Part shown: positions 1 to 8,089 of the stretch, in pieces
Position numbering within the stretch: the stretch's first letter is position 1
How the letters are laid out: each line of letters opens with the position of its first letter
Assembly: GCA_039811185.1 (NCBI GenBank)
Contig: JBDHYF010000010.1
Coordinates: forward strand, 1 to 64,000
Source: JAEZDR01 sp039811185
GTDB taxonomy: Bacteria; Bacteroidota; Bacteroidia; Chitinophagales; Chitinophagaceae
Reading direction: 5' to 3'
DNA: 64,000 nt
Notes under the pieces: model-generated
Told to the model about the DNA's origin: nothing
Databases searched by the model: none
The model's input: the letters and a program-made list of their open reading frames with translations, nothing else
Program-made: the position numbers and the translations under genes

Positions 1-339
1 CAAATTCGTAATGACATCTACATTCCCGATAAGCTGATAATTGACACCAAGTACAAAATCCGTTCAAATAATGATGGCCTGAAAGCTGGAGTATCACAGG
101 CAGACCTATATCAAATGGTGAGCTATGCCATAAGACGAAAATGTAGCAATGTCTTATTACTTTATCCTGATGCAATAAATAGGCTTAATACTCCTGCAAC
201 ATTTCAGATACCATCTGACATGCTATTAAATAGTATTTTCATTCAAGTACAAAACATAGATATTTCATTCTCCGATTTACACGAAGCTGACTTTTTAATG
301 ATGAGTCGTGTAAGGAAACTATCTCCGCTATTCATCTGA
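1..339 (+). CDS. mcrC: McrC-type restriction endonuclease subunit, C-terminal fragment
   Basis: The frame is open from base 1 and stops at 337-339; the N-terminus lies outside the window. The 112 visible residues contain a PD-(D/E)xK-like core (LIIDTKYK, Asp15 and Lys17 of the fragment) and then SQADLYQMVSYA, an arrangement typical of the McrC nuclease domain. McrC works with the McrB GTPase to cut DNA carrying modified cytosine (type IV restriction, family knowledge). The McrB partner would lie upstream, off the window. A stand-alone McrC/LlaJI-like nuclease is the alternative. The family call is fairly sure; the completeness of the system cannot be judged from here. Confidence 0.82.
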   Translation, partial: QIRNDIYIPDKLIIDTKYKIRSNNDGLKAGVSQADLYQMVSYAIRRKCSNVLLLYPDAINRLNTPATFQIPSDMLLNSIFIQVQNIDISFSDLHEADFLMMSRVRKLSPLFI

Positions 340-807
340 AAGCCCACGCTTCGTGCAGATTAGCCCCGTGCTGCAAAAATCCCCGCCCCTCACTTTGCCT
401 GCCCACAAGGCCTAAGAAAGTTCGTGGCTTGCATCGTCTTTTTGCAGCACTCCCCGCAGCCACCGCACTGTTGTTTTTTCCTGTCACACTTTTTGCACCC
501 TCGGCACATTTGGCACAGTGCCATCCTCGTACCTGCGGTGTCACAGAGCCAAGCCAACGCACAAGCAAAAAGACGTTGCACTCCAACCACCACCACCGTT
601 CCACTTGTGCCAGGAAAAAAACAACCCCAAGCTACTGCTGGAGAAACCATTGAGGACATTGGATTAGGAACAGCTTGGTTAGGCGATGTAGGCGTTGTAA
701 TTCACGATGCTTGCTTTTCTTTCAGAAGAGTATTACCGTGATTTATTACTAACCTTTCCTAAGAATAGTATAGAATCATAACATCGGACATAACATCACA
801 TCCATCC
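340..807. other. intergenic stretch without a convincing gene
   Basis: These 468 bases separate the McrC fragment from the satD operator. The first 300 bases are C-rich and GC-rich compared with both flanks. Several overlapping short frames on both strands cross this part (for example 424-741 plus and 390-659 minus), but they are rich in Cys, His, Pro and Thr without domain logic, which is what unconstrained C-rich DNA gives. I see no RNA gene or clear terminator. It may be a remnant of an older insertion. Confidence 0.4.
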
Positions 808-872
808 ACGATATTTTGAATTATCGCTTATTTAAACGATATTTTGAATTATCGCCTATTTAAACGATATTT
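808..872 (+). promoter_or_regulatory. tandem 28-bp repeat with alternating CGATA/TATCG half-sites, probable satD operator and promoter
   Basis: A 28-bp unit occurs at 808-835 and 836-863, differing at one base, followed by a 9-bp partial third copy at 864-872. Within the units CGATA and its complement TATCG alternate, so each neighbouring pair forms an inverted repeat with 8- or 10-base spacers. The partial third copy provides GATATTTG at 865-872, one mismatch from the Bacteroidota -7 element TAnnTTTG, only 5 bases before the satD ATG at 878. A repressor bound here would cover the promoter. Binding by SatD itself, which ends in a helix-turn-helix, is an inference. Confidence 0.6.
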
Positions 873-877
873 GCACT

Positions 878-1522
878 ATGATAGCAGTTATAAAAGGAGA
901 TGTTATCGCTTCAAGAAAATTGGAAAACCAAGCCTTATGGTTAAAACCACTTAAAAGTTTATTAGCTTCTTGGGGCGAGAATCATAAAAACTGGGAACTT
1001 CATTCAGGAGATTTTTTTCAAATGGAAATATCAAATCCTGAGGAAGCATTAAGAAAAGTTTTTGAAATAAAATCATTAATCAAAAAAGTAGAACCCACCG
1101 ATAAAACAAAAAAAAGCAGTACGATAGATGTTCGTCTGGCTGTAGGTATTGGTGAGAAAACGTACTCAGGTGATAGCATATCAGAAAATAATGGCCCTGC
1201 TTATATCTATTCAAGTGAAAAGTTTGATGTACTAAAAAAAGAAAATGTAACCATAGGTATAAAAACCTCCTGGAAAAGCTTTGATGAAGAAATGAATTTG
1301 TACTTAAAACTGGCAGGAACATTTATGGATAAATGGACAGTTTCATCTGCAGAATTGGTTCAAATTGTATTAAATAACCCTGATATAACACAAGAAGAAA
1401 TTGGGAAACAGCTAGGTATAAAGCAAAATTCAGTGAGTGGAAGATGGAACAGAGCCAACGTCAATGAATTGCTAGAAGTAGAAAAAATGTACAGAAACAA
1501 AATTAAATCATTGCTAAAATGA
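878..1522 (+). CDS. SatD family protein with C-terminal helix-turn-helix
   Basis: This 214-residue protein opens with IAVIKGDVIASRKL, characteristic of SatD-family proteins (named after the streptococcal acid-tolerance operon sat; molecular role not settled). The last ~55 residues (ITQEEIGKQLGIKQNSVSGR and on) form a clear helix-turn-helix, so DNA binding is likely. The central part, RLAVGIGEKTYSG then NGPAYIYS, resembles a nucleotidyl-cyclase-like or ligand-binding fold, but that is tentative. The stop overlaps the next start by four bases (ATGA), so the two genes are translationally coupled. The start lies just behind a promoter-like element, leaving little room for a leader. The AT-richness suggests acquisition. 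Confidence 0.8.
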   Translation: MIAVIKGDVIASRKLENQALWLKPLKSLLASWGENHKNWELHSGDFFQMEISNPEEALRKVFEIKSLIKKVEPTDKTKKSSTIDVRLAVGIGEKTYSGDSISENNGPAYIYSSEKFDVLKKENVTIGIKTSWKSFDEEMNLYLKLAGTFMDKWTVSSAELVQIVLNNPDITQEEIGKQLGIKQNSVSGRWNRANVNELLEVEKMYRNKIKSLLK

Positions 1523-2235
1523 TTATACTCCTAAAGCTAATATTAGCCCATTTTTTAGGGGATTTCCTCCTACAACCTACCGCATGGGTGAAAGAGAAAG
1601 AAGTTAAGAAAGCCAAATCCAAATACCTGTATGCACACATTTTAATACATGGTGTCATCGTATTGTTATTATTGTGGGATTTTAATTATTGGTTATTAGC
1701 ATTATTAGTGATGATTTCACACGGTGTTATTGATGTCATTAAATTATATGCCCAAACAGAAACCAACAAGTCAAATTGGTTTTTAATAGATCAAATATTG
1801 CATATCATGAGCATATTAGGGTTGTGGGTATTATTTCTCAAACCTGAAATAAATCTTAATCAGATACTATCATCTTCTGAAATTTGGATATATGCAAGTG
1901 CCTTACTTTTTATTACGGTTGTGTCGGCCATTGTGATAAGAGAATTGATGTCAAGTTGGTCAGCAACTTTAGGCGATAACAATGATGAATCGTTGAGCAA
2001 TGCCGGTAAATACATTGGCATGTTGGAACGGCTTTTTGTTTTCGTTTTTGTGATAACTGGAAATTGGGAAGGCATTGGATTTTTGCTGGCCGCCAAGTCC
2101 GTATTTCGCTTTGGAGATTTAAAAGAATCGAAAGACAGAAAACTAACAGAATACATTTTGATAGGAACTTTATTAAGTTTTGGCATTGCCATAGGTGTAG
2201 GAATGTTGGTACTTAAATTAGTAGTTAGTGGTTAG
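1519..2235 (+). CDS. DUF3307 family integral membrane protein
   Basis: A 238-residue hydrophobic protein with about six membrane segments. The N-terminal signature LILAHFLGDFLLQPTAWVKEK and the following HILIHGVIV and ISHGVIDVIK blocks, with conserved His and Asp in membrane helices, match the DUF3307 family, whose function is unknown. It overlaps satD by four bases, so it is made together with that regulator-like protein. The pair recurs in Bacteroidota (recollection, not checked), which suggests SatD controls or senses something for this membrane protein. No signal peptide apart from the first membrane helix. Confidence 0.8.
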   Translation: MIILLKLILAHFLGDFLLQPTAWVKEKEVKKAKSKYLYAHILIHGVIVLLLLWDFNYWLLALLVMISHGVIDVIKLYAQTETNKSNWFLIDQILHIMSILGLWVLFLKPEINLNQILSSSEIWIYASALLFITVVSAIVIRELMSSWSATLGDNNDESLSNAGKYIGMLERLFVFVFVITGNWEGIGFLLAAKSVFRFGDLKESKDRKLTEYILIGTLLSFGIAIGVGMLVLKLVVSG

Positions 2236-2263
2236 TAGTTTGAAGGTTAGAAAAAAGTAAATA

Positions 2264-2359
2264 ATGATAAAAGATTTTAAAGATTTAATAGTTTGGCAAA
2301 AAGCCATGGATTTGGTAGAGGAGATATGGCTTATGTCATCAAAAGAGTCAGGCAATTAG
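2264..2359 (+). pseudogene. truncated four-helix-bundle (23S IVP-like) protein
   Basis: A 31-codon frame begins MIKDFKDLIVWQKAMDLVEEIW, the typical start of the four-helix-bundle family found in 23S rRNA intervening sequences, normally about 115-125 residues. After about 22 residues the similarity ends and a stop follows. The next bases in other frames read YGL and then scrambled sequence, so the rest seems to have been lost by frameshift and deletion. It is a decayed remnant next to the SatD pair, consistent with an accessory region. Confidence 0.55.
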
Positions 2360-2507
2360 TCAAACAAAAACATGAGCCTTTGGGCTTAAGAGGCCGCTAG
2401 TGCTTTGCAACTGCAACCAATTTTGTATCTGATACTAACCCGGAACTTAGTAAAATGAATTAGCTAAACAGTCCGCGTCAATATCCACAGCTAAGCGGAA
2501 AAAAAGC

Positions 2508-2539
2508 AAAAGGCACTACACGAAGTCTTGCCTTTTTTT
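2508..2539 (+). terminator. rho-independent terminator-like hairpin
   Basis: The arm AAAAGGCA at 2508-2515 pairs with TGCCTTTT at 2529-2536, and the T-run continues to 2539. It could end plus-strand transcription from satD/DUF3307. The rest of 2360-2646 shows no gene on either strand. Confidence 0.5.
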
Positions 2540-2646
2540 ATGTTACCATCGTTCACTCAAACCATCATCACCCGTCGTGTCACACCGCGCATCGTTCAGC
2601 TCTTTCAGTAGCATTTCTGCGCGCTGCAACCGGGCGCAACCGGCTG

Positions 2647-3048
2647 TCAATCCCATCTTCCGCCCCTGCTTAGGGCATATCTTCCACCTCCGGTAAAATA
2701 CAGTGCCAGCCCAAACACGGCATAAATAAAAATTAGCCCAATGGCCCAGCCGCCATTATCGTTCAGCTTAAACACATAAGGGAGCTGCATCAGCAAAATG
2801 GCAACCACGCAGTTCATCGCAAACACAGCACCCGCAAATTTTGTTTTAAACCCAACAATAATCAATACCGGCATCAGTATTTCGCCAACATAAACGCCAT
2901 AAGCAATAAAGGCGGGAAGGTGCACGGCCCTAAGCGCATCTTCGATGTAACTGATTCCGTAAACGGCTTTTGTAAGCCCATAAATCAGCATGGTAAAAGC
3001 AATGCCCACGCGAAGCAGCAATAGTCCGATGTCTTGTTTCGAGTTCAT
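2647..3048 (-). CDS. DoxX family membrane protein
   Basis: 133 residues with four predicted membrane helices. The pattern LLLRVGIAFTMLIYGLTKAV, then YVGEILMPVLIIVGFKTKFAG, is typical of DoxX-like quinol-oxidase-associated or redox-linked membrane proteins. Length is usual for the family. Its start is 3 bases behind the stop of the barrel-protein gene upstream, so the two form an operon read from the promoter near 3690. Precise substrate unknown. Confidence 0.8.
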   Translation of the reverse strand: MNSKQDIGLLLLRVGIAFTMLIYGLTKAVYGISYIEDALRAVHLPAFIAYGVYVGEILMPVLIIVGFKTKFAGAVFAMNCVVAILLMQLPYVFKLNDNGGWAIGLIFIYAVFGLALYFTGGGRYALSRGGRWD

Positions 3049-3051
3049 AAT

Positions 3052-3684
3052 TTAAAATTGATGTTTAATAAATATTCCAATATTGATGAGGTTGTTCTCG
3101 GTGCGTGCAAACTGATCGGCGTTGGCCGCCAGCCCGGTGGTGAATTGTTTTTTCGATACGCCCAGCCGCAGTTGTTGTACTCCGCGGTCGAGAACTTTAA
3201 AGTCGGTGCTGCCCGACGCAAACAAGCTGATATGGAGGTTCGTAGTAGCCGATATCGGCGGGCTGTAATGCAGTGCCAGCGCTTGTTCCAGCCAAACTTT
3301 CGATTGTGCGGTTGGCCCAATTGTGAAGCTGCCATTAAACGACCCGGAGTTAACGATATACTGAAGCATCACGCTGCCAAAGGCACCCGGATTCTTTAAG
3401 CCTGCGGCTGCACTTAATACCATGTGGCTTGTTAGTGTATAGCCAATCATATTTCTGACGAAGAAAATATTGGGTTCGCTTTTGTAGTCCGCATCCAGTA
3501 AACTAAGGTTACTGAAATTCCATTTGGTGCCGACCTTTTTTTTCAAGTGATGCTGCCATACAAAGGAGCGATGGCCAATCACAGCTTCCGCATGGAAATC
3601 GGAAGCCTGCGCAACGGACGGGATATGTCCAAAGCACTGGATCCCTGCCAGCAAAATCACACGGAAAACAACCTCCATTTTCAT
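3052..3684 (-). CDS. exported beta-barrel-like protein of unknown function
   Basis: The 210-residue product has an N-terminal signal peptide (hydrophobic stretch about residues 6-24, cleavage near SVAQA) followed by alternating hydrophobic/polar strands rich in aromatic residues. It ends in phenylalanine (IFIKHQF), the usual terminal residue of outer-membrane barrels. I do not recognise a named family; a small outer-membrane barrel is the best reading. It is the first gene of a two-gene operon with the DoxX protein. A perfect TAnnTTTG box lies 5 bases ahead of its ATG. Confidence 0.6.
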   Translation of the reverse strand: MKMEVVFRVILLAGIQCFGHIPSVAQASDFHAEAVIGHRSFVWQHHLKKKVGTKWNFSNLSLLDADYKSEPNIFFVRNMIGYTLTSHMVLSAAAGLKNPGAFGSVMLQYIVNSGSFNGSFTIGPTAQSKVWLEQALALHYSPPISATTNLHISLFASGSTDFKVLDRGVQQLRLGVSKKQFTTGLAANADQFARTENNLINIGIFIKHQF

Positions 3685-3689
3685 CGCTG

Positions 3690-3697
3690 CAAAACTA
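3690..3697 (-). promoter_or_regulatory. -7 promoter element of the barrel/DoxX operon
   Basis: On the minus strand this reads TAGTTTTG, a perfect match to the Bacteroidota -7 consensus TAnnTTTG, just upstream of the start at 3684. No clear -33 TTTG is seen. Confidence 0.45.
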
Positions 3698-3828
3698 TCT
3701 GTGTGCGGTTGCAGGAATCTTAAGATAGGTTAAGAAACAACTGCCATACAATTTTGCCTGCGGTAAATGGGCTGTCCGGCCCATTGTATAGCGGTGCCTT
3801 ACAAATTATTTTCGTGAAAACATTTTTT

Positions 3829-4383
3829 ATGAAGCGTATTTTATTTCTCGCCGTTTTAGGCGCAGTTCTGATGAGTGTAACATCATGTAAAAAAGATAGC
3901 GGCAGCGGTGGTAGCTCAAACTTGTCGGGCCCTTTTGTTGCGACCGTAGACGGAGCGGCGTTTCCGAATGCAGACATGACACGGACAACCGCCAAATTCG
4001 TCACCTCCACCAAAATGCTCCAAATCATCGGACAGCCGGCCGACGCCAAAGAAACCATTGTGCTCAGCCTGATGAATTTCGACAACACAATTGCAATGCG
4101 GGGCGTGGGTGATTACGATATCAATCCGGCACAGGTAGCAACAGGAAAATACCTTCTAAGCGCCGAATACAACAAATGGAATGGTTCGGGCTATGACCAG
4201 TGGTTTGCAGAGTACAGCCTGTCAACAGTGGGAAAGCTCACAATCGAATCCATCACCGACACGCACGTGAAAGGGAGTTTTTATTTTGAAGCGTTTAAGA
4301 AAAACACCAACGGCAGCTTCGATGCTTCCAACAAAAAATCGATTACACAGGGCTCATTCGATCTGGATATTAAAAGAATGTAA
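3829..4383 (+). CDS. secreted lipoprotein, DUF6252-like
   Basis: I start at the ATG at 3829, because MKRILFLAVLGAVLMSVTSC is a complete lipoprotein signal with lipobox Ser-Val-Thr-Ser-Cys; the upstream in-frame ATG at 3754 would bury it. The mature 165 residues follow a Ser/Gly linker, begin with FVATVDGAAFPNADM and consist of beta-strand-like segments with a glycine-rich turn pattern, resembling DUF6252-type periplasmic or surface lipoproteins. Function unknown. The gene stands alone, convergent with the Crp/Fnr gene 3 bases downstream. Confidence 0.7.
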   Translation: MKRILFLAVLGAVLMSVTSCKKDSGSGGSSNLSGPFVATVDGAAFPNADMTRTTAKFVTSTKMLQIIGQPADAKETIVLSLMNFDNTIAMRGVGDYDINPAQVATGKYLLSAEYNKWNGSGYDQWFAEYSLSTVGKLTIESITDTHVKGSFYFEAFKKNTNGSFDASNKKSITQGSFDLDIKRM

Positions 4384-4386
4384 TCG

Positions 4387-4974
4387 TCAGCGGTGTTTGT
4401 TGCGCAGATGACTTAAAAATTCGGGTGTTACACCCAGGTAGGAGGCGACAATGTATTGAGGAACGCGCTGCTCGATATTCCGGTATTTTTTCCGAAAGTT
4501 CTGGTAGCGTTCAAAAGCATTGTCGCTCATTTTTTCCAGCATCCTTTCTTGTAAAGCAACGTAGGCCGATTGTATTTTCAACCGGAAAAAATGGCTAAAA
4601 GCCGGGCGCAGAAAAAAAAGATTTTCCAACTCCGCCTTCGGCAAACGGATCAGGTTTGTTTTTTCCAAAGCCTGTACATACATGTTAGACTGGGCGCCGG
4701 TTAGATAGCTGTGTAAGTCGTTAATCCACCATTCTTCAACGCCGAGCTGAAGGCTGTGTTCTTGTCCGGTGTCATCAACGTAGTAGGTTCTCATCGCGCC
4801 TTCTGTTATAAAGTTCATGTGCTGCGATATTTTGCCGGGTTGCAGCAAGCATTCTTTTTTATTCAGCCGGCTGTAACGCGCTATGGATGCGAGTGCGGCA
4901 ATATCGTCCTGATTAAGCTCAACCTCTTTGCGAATGTGTTGTATCAGCAGTTCCAGTTGGTTTTCGGTGGTCAA
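4387..4974 (-). CDS. Crp/Fnr family transcriptional regulator
   Basis: The protein is about 195 residues: a cyclic-nucleotide-binding-like beta-roll (CLLQPGKISQHMNFITEGAM at about 47-66), a long dimerisation helix, and a short C-terminal helix-turn-helix ending PQYIVASYLGVTPEFLSHLR. This layout is typical of Bacteroidota Crp/Fnr proteins. No ATG fits; I propose the TTG at 4972-4974 (LTTENQLELL). The frame stays open upstream to an ATG at 5175, but that extra 67 residues is Cys/Arg-rich and does not look coding. Ligand and targets unknown; it may control the small membrane protein behind it. Confidence 0.75.
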   Translation of the reverse strand: MTTENQLELLIQHIRKEVELNQDDIAALASIARYSRLNKKECLLQPGKISQHMNFITEGAMRTYYVDDTGQEHSLQLGVEEWWINDLHSYLTGAQSNMYVQALEKTNLIRLPKAELENLFFLRPAFSHFFRLKIQSAYVALQERMLEKMSDNAFERYQNFRKKYRNIEQRVPQYIVASYLGVTPEFLSHLRNKHR

Positions 4975-5174
4975 TGGTTCGTTTTTTCTACGTTCGTAAA
5001 TGTGGTACAACCCTATAGCCAAATATAAATAAAGGCAGCAACTACGGCTGCAACGGTTGCAGCACCGGAATGCGTTTCGGTTTGCAGAATGCCTGAAGAT
5101 GAACGGCTGAACGATGCAGTGAGTGACACGGGGGACGCTGATAAGCGGGCCACTGCAGATCCCCAAAAAAATCA

Positions 5175-5561
5175 CTACAATCGGCTACTAACGGCAATCA
5201 GTACGCATAAAAAACAAAGCACTGCGGCTACAGGCGCAAACAAGATTTTTTCTACCCGAACTGCCGACCTTATGTTTCCAAACGCGCTTGCTGCAAACAC
5301 TACAGCCATTAGCCAATAAACTGCATTCGTTGATTTTTTAACGATATCCGGCAACAGATTTTCTTTTTCGAAAAAAACAAATAGCGCTAACAGGCATGAG
5401 ATAACAATGGAAGCGCCTTCAAAAAAATACATCTGTTTTTCTGACTTTAATTTACCGCCCCAAACTTTTTGGTAGGGCACTATCCTTAATAATATGAGCA
5501 GGTGAAACACTGAGAGTGTTATCAACAGGATCAATAAAATGTTTTGCGCCTTGTGTGCCAT
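5175..5561 (-). CDS. small integral membrane protein of unknown function
   Basis: A 128-residue protein with four hydrophobic segments (about 7-27, 47-66, 80-95, 105-125), a DoxX- or DUF-type four-helix membrane layout. I do not recognise the family. It is located 8 bases downstream of the TonB-receptor stop on the same strand, so it may be cotranscribed with the receptor. A gap of 200 bases separates it from the Crp/Fnr start. Confidence 0.6.
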   Translation of the reverse strand: MAHKAQNILLILLITLSVFHLLILLRIVPYQKVWGGKLKSEKQMYFFEGASIVISCLLALFVFFEKENLLPDIVKKSTNAVYWLMAVVFAASAFGNIRSAVRVEKILFAPVAAVLCFLCVLIAVSSRL

Positions 5562-5569
5562 TGCTTGGT

Positions 5570-7996
5570 TTAAAACTCGAAAATGAAGCCGATTGCCGGC
5601 ACCACCGTGGCATCGGCACTCTGCAAGATCACCGGTATGGCATTGCTGCCGTCGGCTGCCACAGGATTTCCATCGGTTGTTACAAATGCTGTATTGTCGG
5701 CATTGCGCTCAAAGGTGTATTTGGGAAACGATGGCGTTTTGTATGCAAGAATATTTTGAAAATCGAGATAAACAGTCAGGCTCGTTTTTTTGAAGTTGTA
5801 TTTTTTATCTACGCGCAAATCCAGTTGCTGGAAGGGTTTCAGCCGTTCGGTGTTCAGCAGGCTGTAGTCGTAAACGCCTTTTCCCGTAGAAAGATAATAC
5901 TGACGCGAAGCCGTTAGGTCGTAAGGTGAATAGGGCTGTCCGCCTGCTAAACGATACTTTAAACCGATTTCCCAGTTCTTTTTAAAACTGAGTCCAACGG
6001 TGGTTGAAAGAACATAGCCGTAGTCCCAGGTAGATGAAACATATTTGTTGTCGCTGCCTGCAAATTCCGATTTATAGACCGTGGCACTCGCTACATAAAA
6101 AAGGTTTTTTATCATTTTCTGCTGTGCGTACACTTCAAGTCCATACACACGGCCCTTTCCTGAAGAGCTGTATTTTTCGTTGCCGATGGCGTTAAAGTCG
6201 GTGCCTACATTGGCGAGTGAAATACCCGTAACATTTGAAACAGGATATTGATCGTAGTCTTTATAAAATGCTTCTGCCGTTAGCCTGAAATCGTTGCGGG
6301 GCAGGTATTGCAGCCCCACAGTATAATGCACTGCATGAATGTATTCAAGGTTTTTGTTGGCGAGCGCACCGGCAGTGTTTTGATAGCCAAGTGCAGTATA
6401 AGGCGGTAGCTTATAGTAGCTTCCAACAGAGGCCGAAACATTCCACTGATCGTTGATTGACCAGGAGGCAGAAAGGCGGGGCGACAATGTTGCAAGCGGA
6501 TCCATTCCGTTTTCTGTAAAGCTGTTCATGTCGCTTCTGAAGCCGCCCGAAAGCAATAGCCTCTCCTGAAAAAAGTACCTGCTCAGGTGCGCATAAAAAC
6601 CGGTTTTATAAAAGCTGATGCGGTTTTCTGTTTGCAGCGTTGTTGCAGGCCGAATAACATTGCCGGATGCATCTTTCAGTTCTTGCAGCAGCGTATTGAA
6701 TACATCGGCATCGTACTTCACATACTGCAAAGCCGCACCATAGCTGTATTTCCAGCCGTTGATCATCTTATCTACATCAATTCTGATTTTGTTTTCCGTT
6801 TCATGGCTTTTGGAATTGAACAACAGGTTGCCGCTTTTGTCGATATTGTTTTCGTACCTGCGAATGCCGTTGTAAAACATATTTCTGCTTGCTGCAACAG
6901 TAACAAATCCATCTTCTACCAGGCGTTTCACCGATACGCCCACCGTGTAGTTCCACTGGTCGATGAGGGGATTGGCCCGATTGATATATTCCGATTCGGG
7001 CTTTATTTTTTTTGGCCTGGCGAGGAAGAATTCATCTATGGCGCCTAAACCGATAAAATTGATTTCCGTTTTTTTATTGGGCTTATGGTTCACCTTATAC
7101 TGAAAATCCCAATAGTCGGGCCGGATAGGCGTGCCAACAAGTTGAAAAAGATACTTCAGGTATGAGCGCCTTACCGAGGCAAGATAGGTTGTTTTTTTAT
7201 TGATGGGGCCTTCTAGTGCAGCAGCAAACTCGCTGCCTGAAAGGCGTATGTTGCCGCTGTGTTTTTCGGAGTTTCCGTTCCGCTGCCGAATCACAAATGT
7301 TGAGGCGAGTGCATTATCGTATTTGCTGTTGAAGGCAGACGCGGTGAGCTGTACATCGTTAATGAAAGCCGAGTTTAAAATGCCCGTTGCACCTCCGCTT
7401 GCACCCTGGGTTTGAAAGTGGTTTAAAACCGGAATTTCAATACCATCGAGGTAATACACATTCTCTGAAGGCCCGCCGCCACGTACAATGATGTCGTTAC
7501 GGCTGGCGGAAAAACCTCCCGATACGCCCGGCAGCACTTGTATCACTTTCGATATGTCGAAGTTGCCTCCGGGGTTCATGAGTATTTCTTCCGAAGTCAG
7601 CTTTTGTGTTGACAAAGGGGTAATCATATCTGTAGCCCGCACCGAGCGGCCTGTTCGCACCACTACGGCGGTGAGCTCGTTAAACGATTGCTGCATTTCG
7701 ATGGAGAGCAACTTTGCGTTTCCGGAGTTGATGTTGATGTTATACAGGTTTACGGTTTCATAACCAATGGCCGCAACCGAAACATTGTATTTTCCAACAG
7801 CCAGCGCTATAGTAAACTGTCCATCCTTATCACTCACCATTTGCAGGCTGTCTTGCCGATAAACGGAAACCGTTGCACCACCAATGGTTTGCTGTGTGTT
7901 TTTATCTTTAATAGTTCCGCTTAGTATGCCGGAAACCTGTGCATGAAGAGTGAAGCATCCGGCTAAGAAGCCAAGTAGAAGGAGTAGTTGTTTCAT
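5570..7996 (-). CDS. TonB-dependent outer-membrane receptor
   Basis: 808 residues. A signal peptide (MKQLLLLLGFLAGCFTLHAQ) is followed by a carboxypeptidase-regulatory-like domain (about 30-105, SGTIKDKNTQQTIGGATVSV), a plug domain (about 115-240, including VIQVLPGVSGGFSASRNDIIVRGG as two adjoining blocks) and a beta-barrel ending in aromatic IGFIFEF. It imports an unknown ligand across the outer membrane with TonB/ExbBD energy. The start at 7996 is preferred over 8017 because a perfect -7 box (8015-8022) would overlap the longer version. No SusD partner lies next to it, so it is not a classical polysaccharide-utilisation pair; a siderophore, metal or peptide ligand is possible. Confidence 0.9.
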   Translation of the reverse strand: MKQLLLLLGFLAGCFTLHAQVSGILSGTIKDKNTQQTIGGATVSVYRQDSLQMVSDKDGQFTIALAVGKYNVSVAAIGYETVNLYNININSGNAKLLSIEMQQSFNELTAVVVRTGRSVRATDMITPLSTQKLTSEEILMNPGGNFDISKVIQVLPGVSGGFSASRNDIIVRGGGPSENVYYLDGIEIPVLNHFQTQGASGGATGILNSAFINDVQLTASAFNSKYDNALASTFVIRQRNGNSEKHSGNIRLSGSEFAAALEGPINKKTTYLASVRRSYLKYLFQLVGTPIRPDYWDFQYKVNHKPNKKTEINFIGLGAIDEFFLARPKKIKPESEYINRANPLIDQWNYTVGVSVKRLVEDGFVTVAASRNMFYNGIRRYENNIDKSGNLLFNSKSHETENKIRIDVDKMINGWKYSYGAALQYVKYDADVFNTLLQELKDASGNVIRPATTLQTENRISFYKTGFYAHLSRYFFQERLLLSGGFRSDMNSFTENGMDPLATLSPRLSASWSINDQWNVSASVGSYYKLPPYTALGYQNTAGALANKNLEYIHAVHYTVGLQYLPRNDFRLTAEAFYKDYDQYPVSNVTGISLANVGTDFNAIGNEKYSSSGKGRVYGLEVYAQQKMIKNLFYVASATVYKSEFAGSDNKYVSSTWDYGYVLSTTVGLSFKKNWEIGLKYRLAGGQPYSPYDLTASRQYYLSTGKGVYDYSLLNTERLKPFQQLDLRVDKKYNFKKTSLTVYLDFQNILAYKTPSFPKYTFERNADNTAFVTTDGNPVAADGSNAIPVILQSADATVVPAIGFIFEF

Positions 7997-8014
7997 TGTT
8001 GCAGAAAGTTGGCG

Positions 8015-8022
8015 CAAAGCTA
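8015..8022 (-). promoter_or_regulatory. -7 promoter element of the TonB receptor
   Basis: On the minus strand the bases read TAGCTTTG, a perfect TAnnTTTG element 18 bases before the chosen start at 7996. It also argues against the upstream ATG at 8017. Confidence 0.5.
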
Positions 8023-8089
8023 AGGCGCATAGATTTCACTTTTTTTGAAGGAGCTGTTTCTCATTATTTTTAGCGTTTAGTTTTCGTTT

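Noticed and set aside
424..741. Open frame of 105 codons on the plus strand in the GC-rich stretch
   Set aside because: Low-complexity Pro/Thr/Arg/Cys content, overlapping frames of equal length on both strands, no start context or family similarity.
4975..5175. N-terminal extension of the Crp/Fnr gene to an ATG at 5175
   Set aside because: The 67 extra residues are Cys/Arg-rich and unlike the family; TTG at 4972 gives the normal length.
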